From Lachnospiraceae bacterium UBA7110 (lineage in GTDB: Bacteria > Bacillota > Clostridia > Lachnospirales > Lachnospiraceae): DNA of 32,816 nt. Under the pieces are notes generated by a model. It saw only the letters and a program-made list of their open reading frames with translations. It was not told where the DNA came from and searched no databases. Shown in pieces: positions 23,289 through 30,558 of the stretch (position 1 is the stretch's first letter; every line of letters starts with the position of its first letter). The DNA lies in contig DKYC01000070.1 in NCBI GenBank assembly GCA_002492295.1, forward strand, positions 1 to 32,816, written 5' to 3'. The translations under genes were made by a program, and so were the position numbers.

Positions 23289-24344
23289 CTATTCAAATAC
23301 AACGCAAGTCATGGACTGGTTGACAAAACGGTTATTGTAATGTTCTCCATATCCTACAAGACCGGCGTGACATCCTAATGTCCCCATTTCTTTCAGATAT
23401 TCCCGCATATAATTATGCTCTGTAAACAGTTTGTACCGGAATAGGCAATTCACGGAAAAAACTGCCGAACGTTTTGGGAAATCCCTGCGGATTGCTTCAA
23501 TGGTCTGTCTCACGGTTGCCCTGTAATCTCCCAATTCCAACAGGATTAAGACATCGGAATCGTTTACCTGACGGAAGCATGCTAAGGCGTTTCCGCTGAC
23601 TTCCTTAATTGAAATGATACAGATGTCGTTTCCGTCTATCTTGCCAAAAGGATTTTTAAAGGTCTGTGTCAGGATTCCTTCATCAGTGACATTGAGAATA
23701 TTTTTGTATACCTGTTTTGCGGGAATTCCGTTCAGTGAACCGATGACATAATTTGCCCTGTCTGTGTTGGAAGCAATAAAACGGTAGTTTCCTAACGGAC
23801 GGTATATATTTTCCTTATAGGTTTTTACGCGGCCGCCGTGGTTTCGGACCAATCCATATGCAACCGCATCCTTGTATACCTTACCGTTGGCAGACACTTT
23901 GCCGCCATCCCCGGTTCCGCCTACCAGCTGGATTCTTTTGGACTTAAGACAGGAATAAATTGTAGTTAATACGCAGGCGTCATTGCCGCTGCAAAAATCG
24001 ATACATACCGTATCCTGTGCGGAAGCATTTATTTTGCTGACGTCTTTTTCCATTCGTTCGATGTATTTTACAGGCATAGTGGATACCTGTTCCAGTACAT
24101 TCGCGGTGGCACTGATATCTTCCAAAAATGCAATAACGCTGACTCCGCTTTCCACGATACTGGTGTCATAACTCATGCCGATACATCCGATACTTGGAAC
24201 TTTGGGATATAGGGATTCCAAAGTCTTTACATGTGCTTCAAACTGGCTGTTGTTTGATAACAGCATAAGAAATTTGGGATTGACCAAGCCCCGGACTGCT
24301 GCTGCAAGGTCTCCGCTCTGACTTGTTCCAAAAAACTGTTTCAT
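23289..24344 (-). CDS. FIST N/C domain sensory protein
   Basis: 351-aa protein of the FIST family, a sensory module predicted to bind small ligands such as amino acids. The FIST N part includes PSIGCIGMSYDTSIV and VGGTGDGGKVS; the FIST C part includes VNCLFRYKLF, the GCHAGLVGYGEH turn and a final strand MTCVVFE. There is no signal peptide or membrane helix, so it is cytoplasmic. It is the first gene of a two-gene unit with the soluble chemoreceptor. AGGAAAGGA lies before the ATG and a good promoter lies at 24401-24430. Confidence 0.85.
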   Translation of the reverse strand: MKQFFGTSQSGDLAAAVRGLVNPKFLMLLSNNSQFEAHVKTLESLYPKVPSIGCIGMSYDTSIVESGVSVIAFLEDISATANVLEQVSTMPVKYIERMEKDVSKINASAQDTVCIDFCSGNDACVLTTIYSCLKSKRIQLVGGTGDGGKVSANGKVYKDAVAYGLVRNHGGRVKTYKENIYRPLGNYRFIASNTDRANYVIGSLNGIPAKQVYKNILNVTDEGILTQTFKNPFGKIDGNDICIISIKEVSGNALACFRQVNDSDVLILLELGDYRATVRQTIEAIRRDFPKRSAVFSVNCLFRYKLFTEHNYMREYLKEMGTLGCHAGLVGYGEHYNNRFVNQSMTCVVFE

Positions 24345-24400
24345 ACAGCTTCATTCCTTTCCTTGTATTTCATGTCGTTAGATAATAAATAGTAATTCTA

Positions 24401-24430
24401 ATTATACTTTATATTAATATAATCGGTCAA
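24401..24430 (-). promoter_or_regulatory. Promoter of the FIST-chemoreceptor operon with palindromic spacer
   Basis: On the minus strand TTGACC (plus 24425-24430), an 18-nt spacer and TATAAT (plus 24401-24406). The spacer holds a perfect 14-bp palindrome, TTATATTAATATAA (24409-24422), which could be an operator. Confidence 0.7.
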
Positions 24431-24552
24431 TTGTATTTTTTATATATGGGTATCAGGGCGGGTCTGAACAGTAACGGTCTGCGGTTACTAAAGCAGGGAA
24501 AACAACGGTAGGCTGACGGGGAGGGTGCATTGGAAGAGGGTGAAAGCACATA

Positions 24553-24837
24553 TTATTTTTTGGAAAGCACATAGTTTACTTCGTTCCTCACAGCTTGACT
24601 GTACTGGTCAAAATCTTCGTGCTCCTTAATTGCCTGTGCCTCTTGTGCGGTGATGAGCGTGCGCAGCTTAACGGAATGGTTTTCGACGGGAATGTATGCT
24701 TTTTTCGTTCTGTCGAAGACGGAACGCAGCAGATAGTAACTGTAGGTGTCTTTCCGGTTGTCTGCAAGCTTTACAATGTCATCGACGATACATACGCCGA
24801 GGGTTTCGCTGTAAATAATCTCTTTCTTTTGAAACAA
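24553..24837 (-). CDS. Small CarD-like (CdnL/TRCF RID-type) protein
   Basis: 94-aa protein resembling the N-terminal CarD/CdnL RNA-polymerase interaction domain: FQKKEIIYSETLGVCIVDDI corresponds to the family's KGDVVVHPKHGVGVIEDI, and YYLLRSVFDRTKKAYIPVEN to YYVLR...VMVPVDN. The long C-terminal helical domain of true CarD is missing, with only about 25 residues left after the Tudor-like fold. I choose the TTG at 24837: GGAGG lies 7 nt upstream, and a promoter start point near 24922 would fall after any upstream in-frame start. It probably acts on RNA polymerase (inference). It is monocistronic. Confidence 0.62.
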   Translation of the reverse strand: MFQKKEIIYSETLGVCIVDDIVKLADNRKDTYSYYLLRSVFDRTKKAYIPVENHSVKLRTLITAQEAQAIKEHEDFDQYSQAVRNEVNYVLSKK

Positions 24838-24928
24838 AGTGATTCCTCCGTTTAATTTTGTTTTCTGGTATATTTTATCTGTGCAAAAATCCATAAGAAA
24901 ATAATATGGAATCCTTTTGGACACTTAC

Positions 24929-24957
24929 AGTATACGACAAAAACGGATTCTCTGCAA
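24929..24957 (-). promoter_or_regulatory. Likely promoter of the CarD-like gene
   Basis: On the minus strand TTGCAG (plus 24952-24957), a 17-nt spacer and TATACT (plus 24929-24934). The -10 is good and the -35 is partial. Transcription would start near 24922, giving an 85-nt leader to the TTG start. Confidence 0.5.
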
Positions 24958-25055
24958 ACATGCGCGAAACAGTCAGAAAATTCAGAAAACACTATGCAAA
25001 ATAACTGAAACATGCTGTGCAATACGACAGTATTTGGAAAAATGACAAAATCCCC

Positions 25056-25084
25056 TTGAAATATCCTAAAAATAATGTTATTCT
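25056..25084 (+). promoter_or_regulatory. Strong sigma-A promoter in front of a gene-free segment
   Basis: TTGAAA (25056-25061), exactly 17 nt, then TATTCT (25079-25084). The start point should be near 25091. There is no sizeable ORF for about 490 nt downstream. Confidence 0.7.
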
Positions 25085-25090
25085 ACAATC

Positions 25091-25478
25091 ACACAAAAGA
25101 AAAAACAAAAAAGCACAAAAGATAAAATCTTGAAGCTTTTTCTAAATATTTTCGGTAGCTGCAAACAATAGCTATAGAGGGTATTGGAGAGAAAGGAGAT
25201 GAGTCCATTGGATGACCCGCAGACTTTCACCTGATGAAAATTGAAAAACCTTAATAAATATGTGAATGAGAGAATGTGTATTTAAGAGGATTGTACACAT
25301 AAGAAAAATTAAGGAAGTGTTTCAAAGCGTAATTAGGGGAAAGTAAAGTACCATAAAAAATCGGCAGAGAAAAATGGTATGAAAAAAGAAAAGAGCCGAG
25401 AAAGAGGAAAAAATTGGATATTGAAATGATTTAAGGCGGCCGGTATATCACTGGAAAAGGATATAGCGGTCGCTTTTT
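25091..25478 (+). ncRNA. Candidate orphan structured RNA or long attenuated leader
   Basis: A segment of about 390 nt begins at a good promoter and ends at a strong intrinsic terminator, with no gene inside. It is very purine-rich. Visible elements: a TAGCT/AGCTA hairpin (25156-25174); an 11-codon ORF (25199-25234, MSPLDDPQTFT) with GGAG 9 nt upstream; a perfect 7-bp hairpin ATGTGTA/TACACAT (25274-25300) showing AGAGGA in its loop; and a possible pseudoknot at 25348-25399. I recognise no known family: no RNase P, tmRNA, 6S, SRP or T-box signature. It could be a stand-alone sRNA, or an attenuator for the aminotransferase gene that starts 104 nt after the terminator. Confidence 0.45.
25436..25478 (+). 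terminator. Strong intrinsic terminator ending the orphan transcript
   Basis: Arms 25436-25449 and 25460-25473 pair over 13 of 14 positions (one G-T pair, one G-G mismatch), with a 10-nt loop and TTTTT at 25474-25478. Confidence 0.85.
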
Positions 25479-25581
25479 ATGTTGAAAAACAATATGCGGC
25501 GTTAAGATGGTTATACTTGATGAAATCGGCGAAATATGGTAACGTAAGAAGAAAAAGTTTATGTAAGGGAGGACAATCGTT

Positions 25582-26769
25582 ATGGTTTCGCAGAAATATA
25601 AGGATATGCTCGGCGCGAAGTCTGTTATCAGGGAGCTGTCGGAGTGGGCGGAAAGGCGCGCGAAGGAAATCGGGGCGGAGAATGTGTTTGATTTCAGCCT
25701 TGGAAATCCGTCTGTTCCCGTGCCGCAGGAGTTTACGGATAGAATGATAGAATTGCTTCAGACAAAAGACACTATGGAGCTGCACGGCTATAGCCAGTCG
25801 CAGGGTATTCCGGCAGTGCGGCAGAAATTTGCCGAATATCTGAATAAAACATTTGATATGAATTACACGGTAGAACATTTGTTTATGACGACAGGCGCGG
25901 CAGGCGCTGTGGCACATGCGGCAAGAGCCGTGACGCAGCCGGGAGATGAGGTGATTACGTTTGCGCCGTATTTTCCAGAGTATAATCATTACATTAATCA
26001 GACAGGTGCGGTTTTAAAGGTTGTGCCTGCAGACACAAAGCAGTTTCAGATTAATTTTGAGGCGTTTGAGAAGCTTTTAAATCCAAAGACAATGGCAGTA
26101 CTGATTAATACGCCGAACAATCCGTCCGGCACGGTTTATTCAACGGAAACATTAAAAAAACTTGCCGCTGTTTTGGAGGAAAAGCAGAAGGAATACGGAC
26201 ATGATATTTTTATTATATCGGACGAGCCGTACAGGGAAATTATCTTTGCGGGCGTTGATGCGCCATATGTGTCAAAGTTTTATGACAATACGCTTTCGTG
26301 CTATTCGTTTGCAAAATCGATGTCCATTCCAGGCGAGCGTTTGGGATATGTGGCGGCGAACCCGAAGTGTACGGACAGCGAGAAAATTTCCGTGATGTGC
26401 AGTCAGATTTCAAGGGGAATCGGTCATAATTGTCCGCCATCCATCATACAGATAGCAGTAGCGGATGTGCTTGGCGTGACGTCGGATTTGTCGGTGTATG
26501 AGACAAACATGAATATAATTTATGACACACTTGTCAGTTTGGGGTTTGAGGTTGTAAAGCCGGGCGGAACATTTTATATTTTCCCGAAAGCATTAGAAGA
26601 GGATGCAGTGGCATTCTGCAAAAAGGCATTGGATTATGACTTGGTACTTGTTCCGGCGGATACATTCGGATGTCCGGGGTATTTCAGGATGGCATATTGC
26701 ATTGAAACGGAGAAGGTGGAGCGTGCAATGGCGGCACTCCGTGAGTTTGTTGAGACAGAGTATAGATAA
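25582..26769 (+). CDS. PLP-dependent class I/II aminotransferase
   Basis: 395-aa fold-type I aminotransferase. The PLP-binding features are clear: NTPNNPSGTVYS, SDEPYREI with the Asp that pairs the ring nitrogen, and SFAKSMSIPGERLGY with the Schiff-base Lys. FRMAYCIE supplies the substrate carboxylate-binding Arg. The group resembles aspartate or aromatic aminotransferases of Clostridia, but the donor cannot be assigned by eye. GGGAGG precedes the ATG. It lies 12 nt before uppP, so the two may be cotranscribed. A possible -10 (TATACT, 25512-25517) precedes it without a good -35. Confidence 0.9.
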   Translation: MVSQKYKDMLGAKSVIRELSEWAERRAKEIGAENVFDFSLGNPSVPVPQEFTDRMIELLQTKDTMELHGYSQSQGIPAVRQKFAEYLNKTFDMNYTVEHLFMTTGAAGAVAHAARAVTQPGDEVITFAPYFPEYNHYINQTGAVLKVVPADTKQFQINFEAFEKLLNPKTMAVLINTPNNPSGTVYSTETLKKLAAVLEEKQKEYGHDIFIISDEPYREIIFAGVDAPYVSKFYDNTLSCYSFAKSMSIPGERLGYVAANPKCTDSEKISVMCSQISRGIGHNCPPSIIQIAVADVLGVTSDLSVYETNMNIIYDTLVSLGFEVVKPGGTFYIFPKALEEDAVAFCKKALDYDLVLVPADTFGCPGYFRMAYCIETEKVERAMAALREFVETEYR

Positions 26770-26780
26770 AGGAGTGCAGG

Positions 26781-27617
26781 ATGGTAGAAATTTTTAAGGC
26801 GATACTGTTTGGCATTGTTGAGGGCATTACGGAGTGGCTGCCGGTCAGCAGTACGGGGCATATGATTATTCTTGATGAATTTATCAGGCTTGACTGCACG
26901 CCGGAGTTTTTGGAAATGTTTCTCGTAGTGATACAGCTTGGCGCGATTTTGGCAGTGGTGCTTTTGTTTTGGAAAAAGATTTTTCCGTTTCAGTTCAAGG
27001 ATAAATCAAAGCCCGTGATTGAGATGGATAAAATCATGCTGTGGCTGAAAATTGCGGTTGCGTGCGTTCCGGCGGCGGTTGTCGGCCTGCTGTTTGACGA
27101 TATCTGTGAGGCGCTGTTTTATCATGCGGTACCTGTGGCGGTTGCACTGATTGTGTTTGGCGTGGCGTTTATTATTGTGGAGCGGAAAAATAAGGGGAAA
27201 CGTGCCAAAATTAGGACGTTGGAGGGTATTACGTTTCAGACAGCGTTTATTATCGGGCTGTTTCAGCTGATTGCCGCAATTTTCCCGGGAACCTCGCGTT
27301 CAGGGGCGACGATTGTAGGGGCTCTGCTCATTGGGGTGTCAAGGAGCGTGGCGGCGGAGTTTACATTTTTCCTTGCCATTCCGGTGATGTTTGGGGCAAG
27401 CCTTCTAAAGATTGTAAAGTTTGGATTTACTTTTACGGGAGCGGAGGCATGCGTGCTGATTGTCGGAATGGTTGTGGCATTTGCGGTGTCGGTGTTTGTT
27501 ATAAAGTTCCTTATGGATTATATTAAAAAGCATGACTTTCAGGTGTTTGGCTGGTATCGCATTGTGCTTGGCATCATTGTGATTGCACTTGGAATGTGCG
27601 GTGTGATTACGGTATAG
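26781..27617 (+). CDS. uppP: Undecaprenyl-diphosphatase (bacitracin resistance protein)
   Basis: 278-aa integral membrane phosphatase that recycles undecaprenyl pyrophosphate to the monophosphate carrier used in wall synthesis. The two catalytic motifs are present: EGITEWLPVSSTGHM (residues about 14-28) and PGTSRSGATI. Several hydrophobic helices occupy the rest. Length is standard. The reading frame follows the aminotransferase by 12 nt with an AAAGGAG site. The wall-lipid function has no obvious link to the aminotransferase. Confidence 0.96.
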   Translation: MVEIFKAILFGIVEGITEWLPVSSTGHMIILDEFIRLDCTPEFLEMFLVVIQLGAILAVVLLFWKKIFPFQFKDKSKPVIEMDKIMLWLKIAVACVPAAVVGLLFDDICEALFYHAVPVAVALIVFGVAFIIVERKNKGKRAKIRTLEGITFQTAFIIGLFQLIAAIFPGTSRSGATIVGALLIGVSRSVAAEFTFFLAIPVMFGASLLKIVKFGFTFTGAEACVLIVGMVVAFAVSVFVIKFLMDYIKKHDFQVFGWYRIVLGIIVIALGMCGVITV

Positions 27618-27679
27618 GGTAATTTAACGGCTGTTTGGATTTGGACAAAAAGAAAGATTTATGAAGGAGGAAAATTGTT

Positions 27680-28360
27680 ATGAGGTACAATGTTATCGGT
27701 GATACAATGCCGGCGGTGGAGGTGTATTTTGATGCACCGGGAGAGTCGATGTATACACAGTCAGGTGGAATGGCGTGGATGTCGGAAGGCGTTGCCATGG
27801 ATTCCAATATGAAAGGCGGTTTGGGGAAAAGTATCGGCAGAATGTTTTCGGGAGAATCCCTGTTTATGGCAACTTATAAGGCGGAGCGCGCCGGAAGCAT
27901 GGTAGCGTTTGCATCCACAGTTGCAGGCGAAGTATTTCCGATTGATGTGGGAGCCGGCGGAGGGATGATTTGCCAAAAAGGGGCCTTTCTCTGTGCGCAG
28001 GAAACAGTGCATCTGAATGTGGCGTTTACCAAGAAGTTTTCTGCCGGATTATTTGGCGGGGAAGGATTTATCCTGCAGGATATCAGCGGCACCGGAATGG
28101 TTTTCCTTGAGATTGACGGGAATAAAGTGGAGAAGAACCTGGCACCCGGCGAAGTCCTTAAAGTTGATACGGGAAATGTGGTAGCGTTTGAAAAATCCGT
28201 GAAGTATGATATTGAAACGGTAAAAGGACTTAAAAACATCTTTTTGGGCGGTGAAGGTCTGTTTTTGACAAAACTGACCGGACCGGGCAGGGTTATTTTA
28301 CAGACGCAGAATTTCAATGAATTTGCGGGACGCATTATCAGGATGGTACCGTCGAAGTAG
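27680..28360 (+). CDS. TIGR00266/AIM24 family protein
   Basis: 226-aa protein of the TIGR00266 (AIM24-like) family, a beta-rich fold of unknown biochemical role. Family features include ESMYTQSGGMAWM, GGGMICQKGAFLCA, GLFGGEGFILQDISGTGMVF, the LAPGEVLKVDTGNVVAF strand and FLGGEGLFLTKLTGPG. Glycine-rich repeats of this kind make the family easy to recognise. GAAGGAGG precedes the ATG. It lies 62 nt after uppP and is followed by a terminator. Confidence 0.92.
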   Translation: MRYNVIGDTMPAVEVYFDAPGESMYTQSGGMAWMSEGVAMDSNMKGGLGKSIGRMFSGESLFMATYKAERAGSMVAFASTVAGEVFPIDVGAGGGMICQKGAFLCAQETVHLNVAFTKKFSAGLFGGEGFILQDISGTGMVFLEIDGNKVEKNLAPGEVLKVDTGNVVAFEKSVKYDIETVKGLKNIFLGGEGLFLTKLTGPGRVILQTQNFNEFAGRIIRMVPSK

Positions 28361-28404
28361 AAAACAATTTTTAGATAAATTGCCAGAAAGGTTTTGGACA
28401 GAAA

Positions 28405-28448
28405 AAAAAGAACCGCTTAAAGGAATTGCTTCCTGCACGGTTCTTTTT
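28405..28448. terminator. Bidirectional two-tier terminator
   Basis: Outer arms AAAAAGAACCG (28405-28415) and CGGTTCTTTTT (28438-28448) pair over 11 bp; the 22-nt loop holds a second short stem AGGAA/TTCCT. It serves the TIGR00266 gene and the converging cotJC gene. Confidence 0.88.
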
Positions 28449-28456
28449 CCTTTGTT

Positions 28457-29068
28457 TTATTTTTTCAGAAATTTCTTATCAAATTCCGGATTAAAGAAAT
28501 AATAATTATTGTGGTCGAGTTTGTCCTTTGTCATCTCCAGTGCTTCTCCGAATCGCTGGAAATGTACGATTTCCCTTGCACGCAGGAACTTTAGCGGTGC
28601 GCGCACGTCGGGATCGTCGATGACGCGCAGCAGGTTTTCATAGACGGTCCGTGCTTTTTGTTCTGCCGCCAAATCCTCGTATAAGTCGGCAAACGCGTCG
28701 CCTTTTGACTGGAATTCGAGCGACGTGAAGGGAACGCCGGCAGCCGCCTGCGGCCAAAGTCCGGCGGTATGGTCGATATAATAGGCGTCAAAGCCTGCTG
28801 TTTTTGCCTGCTCGGGCGTCAGGTTCTTTGTAAGCTGATAGACAATGGCACAGATAATTTCCATATGGTTGATTTCTTCTGTACCGATATCCGTCAAAAG
28901 CCCTCCGACTTTTTTGACAGGCATGGAATATCGCTGCGCAAGATAGCGCATGGATGCAGAAAGCTCGCCGTCGGGACCGCCGTACTGACTGATGATAAGC
29001 TGTGCGGTCTTTGGGCATGTCTTGGTTATTTTAACCGGGTATTGAAGTCGTTTTTCATAAGCCCACAT
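28457..29068 (-). CDS. cotJC: CotJC-type manganese catalase (spore coat protein)
   Basis: 203-aa ferritin-like dimanganese catalase of the CotJC group. It begins MWAYEKRLQYPVKI and has QYGGPDGELSASMRYL, then the metal-ligand helices with Glu-x-x-His motifs in TDIGTEEINHMEI and LRAREIVHFQRF. YEDLAAEQKAR supplies a further Glu. It follows the cotJA-cotJB fusion by 27 nt on the same strand, matching the Bacillus cotJABC order. AGGAGG precedes the ATG. CotJC is built into the spore coat in Bacillus; homologs also occur in species not known to sporulate. Confidence 0.94.
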   Translation of the reverse strand: MWAYEKRLQYPVKITKTCPKTAQLIISQYGGPDGELSASMRYLAQRYSMPVKKVGGLLTDIGTEEINHMEIICAIVYQLTKNLTPEQAKTAGFDAYYIDHTAGLWPQAAAGVPFTSLEFQSKGDAFADLYEDLAAEQKARTVYENLLRVIDDPDVRAPLKFLRAREIVHFQRFGEALEMTKDKLDHNNYYFFNPEFDKKFLKK

Positions 29069-29095
29069 GATAAATCCTCCTAGTTTTCCTACGTC

Positions 29096-29572
29096 TTATT
29101 TTGCTGTCGCGCAGTTTGCGAACGGGTCCCACGGGAGCGGTCCCTCGTCCCATCCGTACTGCTTTGTCTCAGGTGTACCCGTGACAATGGAAAGCTGCGT
29201 CAACGGATAGTGGTTTTTGGCAAATTCTGCGAGCGCGTCAAGACGCTGCTGCAATAGGTCTTTCATAAGATTGATACCGTTTTGACAATCGGGGTGCGTG
29301 TCAAGATAAAGCGTAAGGTCATTGAGTGCAAAACCGATTTTACAGATTTCAATCAATGCCTTTTCCTGCTCCGCTGCTTTTGTCAGCGCAGGTTTGTCAC
29401 AAAAAGGACAGGGAATGTCCTCGGCATCGAAAAAGTCCATATTTAAACACGGGAAAAGCGTACCGTTGTAGATTGCAGTGGCAAGGTCGTAAGGCTCACA
29501 CCATTCCTGCATGGGAACGGATGCCATTGCAAGTGACTCGGCGGTACATTGGCATATAGTTTGGTTATTCAT
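29096..29572 (-). CDS. Fused CotJA-CotJB spore coat-associated protein
   Basis: 158-aa protein in which two normally separate small proteins are joined. Residues about 15-50 match CotJA (VPMQEWCEPYDLATAIYNGT, then LFPCLNMDFF). Residues about 68-158 match CotJB (EICKIGFALNDLTLYLDTHP, then GWDEGPLPWD near the end). A short linker with CPFC lies between. The reading frame is continuous. CotJA and CotJB in Bacillus are each about 80-90 aa and form a complex with CotJC. GGAGG lies 5 nt before the ATG. No convincing sporulation-sigma promoter could be placed upstream. Confidence 0.85.
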   Translation of the reverse strand: MNNQTICQCTAESLAMASVPMQEWCEPYDLATAIYNGTLFPCLNMDFFDAEDIPCPFCDKPALTKAAEQEKALIEICKIGFALNDLTLYLDTHPDCQNGINLMKDLLQQRLDALAEFAKNHYPLTQLSIVTGTPETKQYGWDEGPLPWDPFANCATAK

Positions 29573-29757
29573 AAGCGCCTCCGTTTTTTGCTTGGGTTTA
29601 TATGCAATTTAACAGGTTACGGTTTTATTTTTTGTGGGAACAGGATGTGATATGCTGGTAAATATTCGCGGTGCCGGAAATAAGCAGAGTGGTAAAAATT
29701 TCCTTAAAATAACGGTACGGGAATTGGGGATTTGGTTTAGAAATTCGATTTTTATGG

Positions 29758-29786
29758 TGGAAATTTGCAATGGGGCATGGTATGAT
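29758..29786 (+). promoter_or_regulatory. Extended -10 promoter of the cupin gene
   Basis: TGG followed by TATGAT (-10 at 29781-29786) with TGGAAA 17 nt upstream (29758-29763). It lies about 60 nt before the start codon. Confidence 0.55.
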
Positions 29787-29847
29787 AAAATGAATTGCAT
29801 CAGCTTAACAATAATAAATAATATAAGTAAGAAAGGAACCGTTTATT

Positions 29848-30189
29848 ATGAAAACAACAAAAAACAACATTTGGAACTTTAACAGCGAAATTGACGCCGA
29901 GCCGTGCGGGGAAGGTGTGGAACGCAAAATCATGGCATATGCGGATGAAATGATGTGCGTCGAAAACCATTTCAAGGAAGGCGCCGTCGGCGCAATGCAC
30001 AGCCATCCGCATACACAAATCACATATGTCGCTTCAGGGCAGTTTGAGTTTACGGTCGGTGATGAAAAGAAAATCGTGAACGCAGGCGATGTGCTTTTGA
30101 AAAGAAATGGAATTGAGCATGGCTGCGTATGCCTGAAAGAGGGGGTATTGGTTGACATCTTCAATCCGATGCGTGATGAGTTTGTCTGA
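29848..30189 (+). CDS. Single-domain cupin protein
   Basis: 113-aa small beta-barrel protein with one cupin domain. Motif 1 is GAMHSHPHTQITYVASGQFEF, giving the His-His-Glu-type metal site with Gln in the third place; motif 2 is GDVLLKRNGIEHGCVCL with the final His. Length and motif order match metal-binding cupins of the quercetinase/auxin-binding type, which handle small molecules or sugars. The exact substrate is unknown. AGAAAGGA precedes the ATG. The gene is monocistronic, flanked downstream by a large inverted repeat and a terminator. Confidence 0.9.
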   Translation: MKTTKNNIWNFNSEIDAEPCGEGVERKIMAYADEMMCVENHFKEGAVGAMHSHPHTQITYVASGQFEFTVGDEKKIVNAGDVLLKRNGIEHGCVCLKEGVLVDIFNPMRDEFV

Positions 30190-30255
30190 TGCTTCATTAT
30201 ATAAATATAAAAGAATCAATGTCATTCATTAGTTGGACAAAAAGTGAAGCCTTTG

Positions 30256-30310
30256 TAACAGTTCAGCCTAGAACTTTGCACCCGCTGCAAAGTTCTAGGC
30301 TGAACTGTTA
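30256..30310. repeat. Perfect 25-bp inverted repeat with a 5-nt loop
   Basis: Arms 30256-30280 and 30286-30310 are perfect reverse complements around CCCGC. After a small internal loop the stem continues with AAGC/GCTT (30247-30250, 30314-30317), followed by T residues, so it could serve as an unusually long terminator of the cupin gene. It could equally be a dispersed palindromic element. The apparent short ORFs across it are by-products of its symmetry. Confidence 0.85.
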
Positions 30311-30322
30311 TAAGCTTTTTGC

Positions 30323-30356
30323 AATCGGGTGCGCAACGTACGCACTCGATTTTTTT
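30323..30356 (+). terminator. Second terminator after the cupin gene
   Basis: Arms AATCGGGTGCG (30323-30333) and CGCACTCGATT (30341-30351) pair over 11 bp with one G-T pair; loop of 7 nt; T run to 30356. Confidence 0.88.
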
Positions 30357-30450
30357 GTGCACAACCCCATGCAGAGGAAATATACTGTGATTGGAAAATA
30401 CAAAATTTCTATACTTTAGAAAATGTTTATAAATAATTCGAAAAAGATTG

Positions 30451-30479
30451 TTGACAATAATTTTGGAAAGTAGTAAGTT
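30451..30479 (+). promoter_or_regulatory. Promoter of hrcA-grpE-dnaK
   Basis: A perfect TTGACA at 30451-30456, with TAAGTT 17 nt later (30474-30479) as the best -10. The -35 is clear, the -10 weaker. Transcription would start just before or within the CIRCE element. Confidence 0.6.
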
Positions 30480-30493
30480 AGTATATGTAAATA

Positions 30494-30520
30494 TTAGCAC
30501 TCAATCGTAAAGAGTGCTAA
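30494..30520. promoter_or_regulatory. CIRCE operator (HrcA binding site)
   Basis: TTAGCACTC and GAGTGCTAA are separated by exactly 9 nt and match the CIRCE consensus at every arm position. HrcA dimers bind it and repress the operon until heat shock titrates GroE. It sits 38 nt before the hrcA start. Confidence 0.97.
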
Positions 30521-30558
30521 TAAATCCTCAAACATCAGTCAGAAAGGGGCGTGGCAGG

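Noticed and set aside
24838..24924. Longer N terminus for the CarD-like protein
   Set aside because: The upstream GTG has no ribosome site and lies at the predicted transcription start point.
25228..25250. CTGATGA followed by GAAA, like a hammerhead ribozyme core
   Set aside because: Only five nucleotides lie between the two core pieces, too few for stem II, and no matching stems I and III or cleavage triplet can be placed.
29597..29628. Sporulation sigma-E-type promoter before the cotJ genes
   Set aside because: A CATATAAA-like -10 is present on the minus strand, but the only ATA-type -35 lies too far away.
30189..30419. Short ORFs on both strands over the 25-bp inverted repeat
   Set aside because: They give similar peptides only because the DNA is palindromic; no ribosome site, and they cross a terminator.
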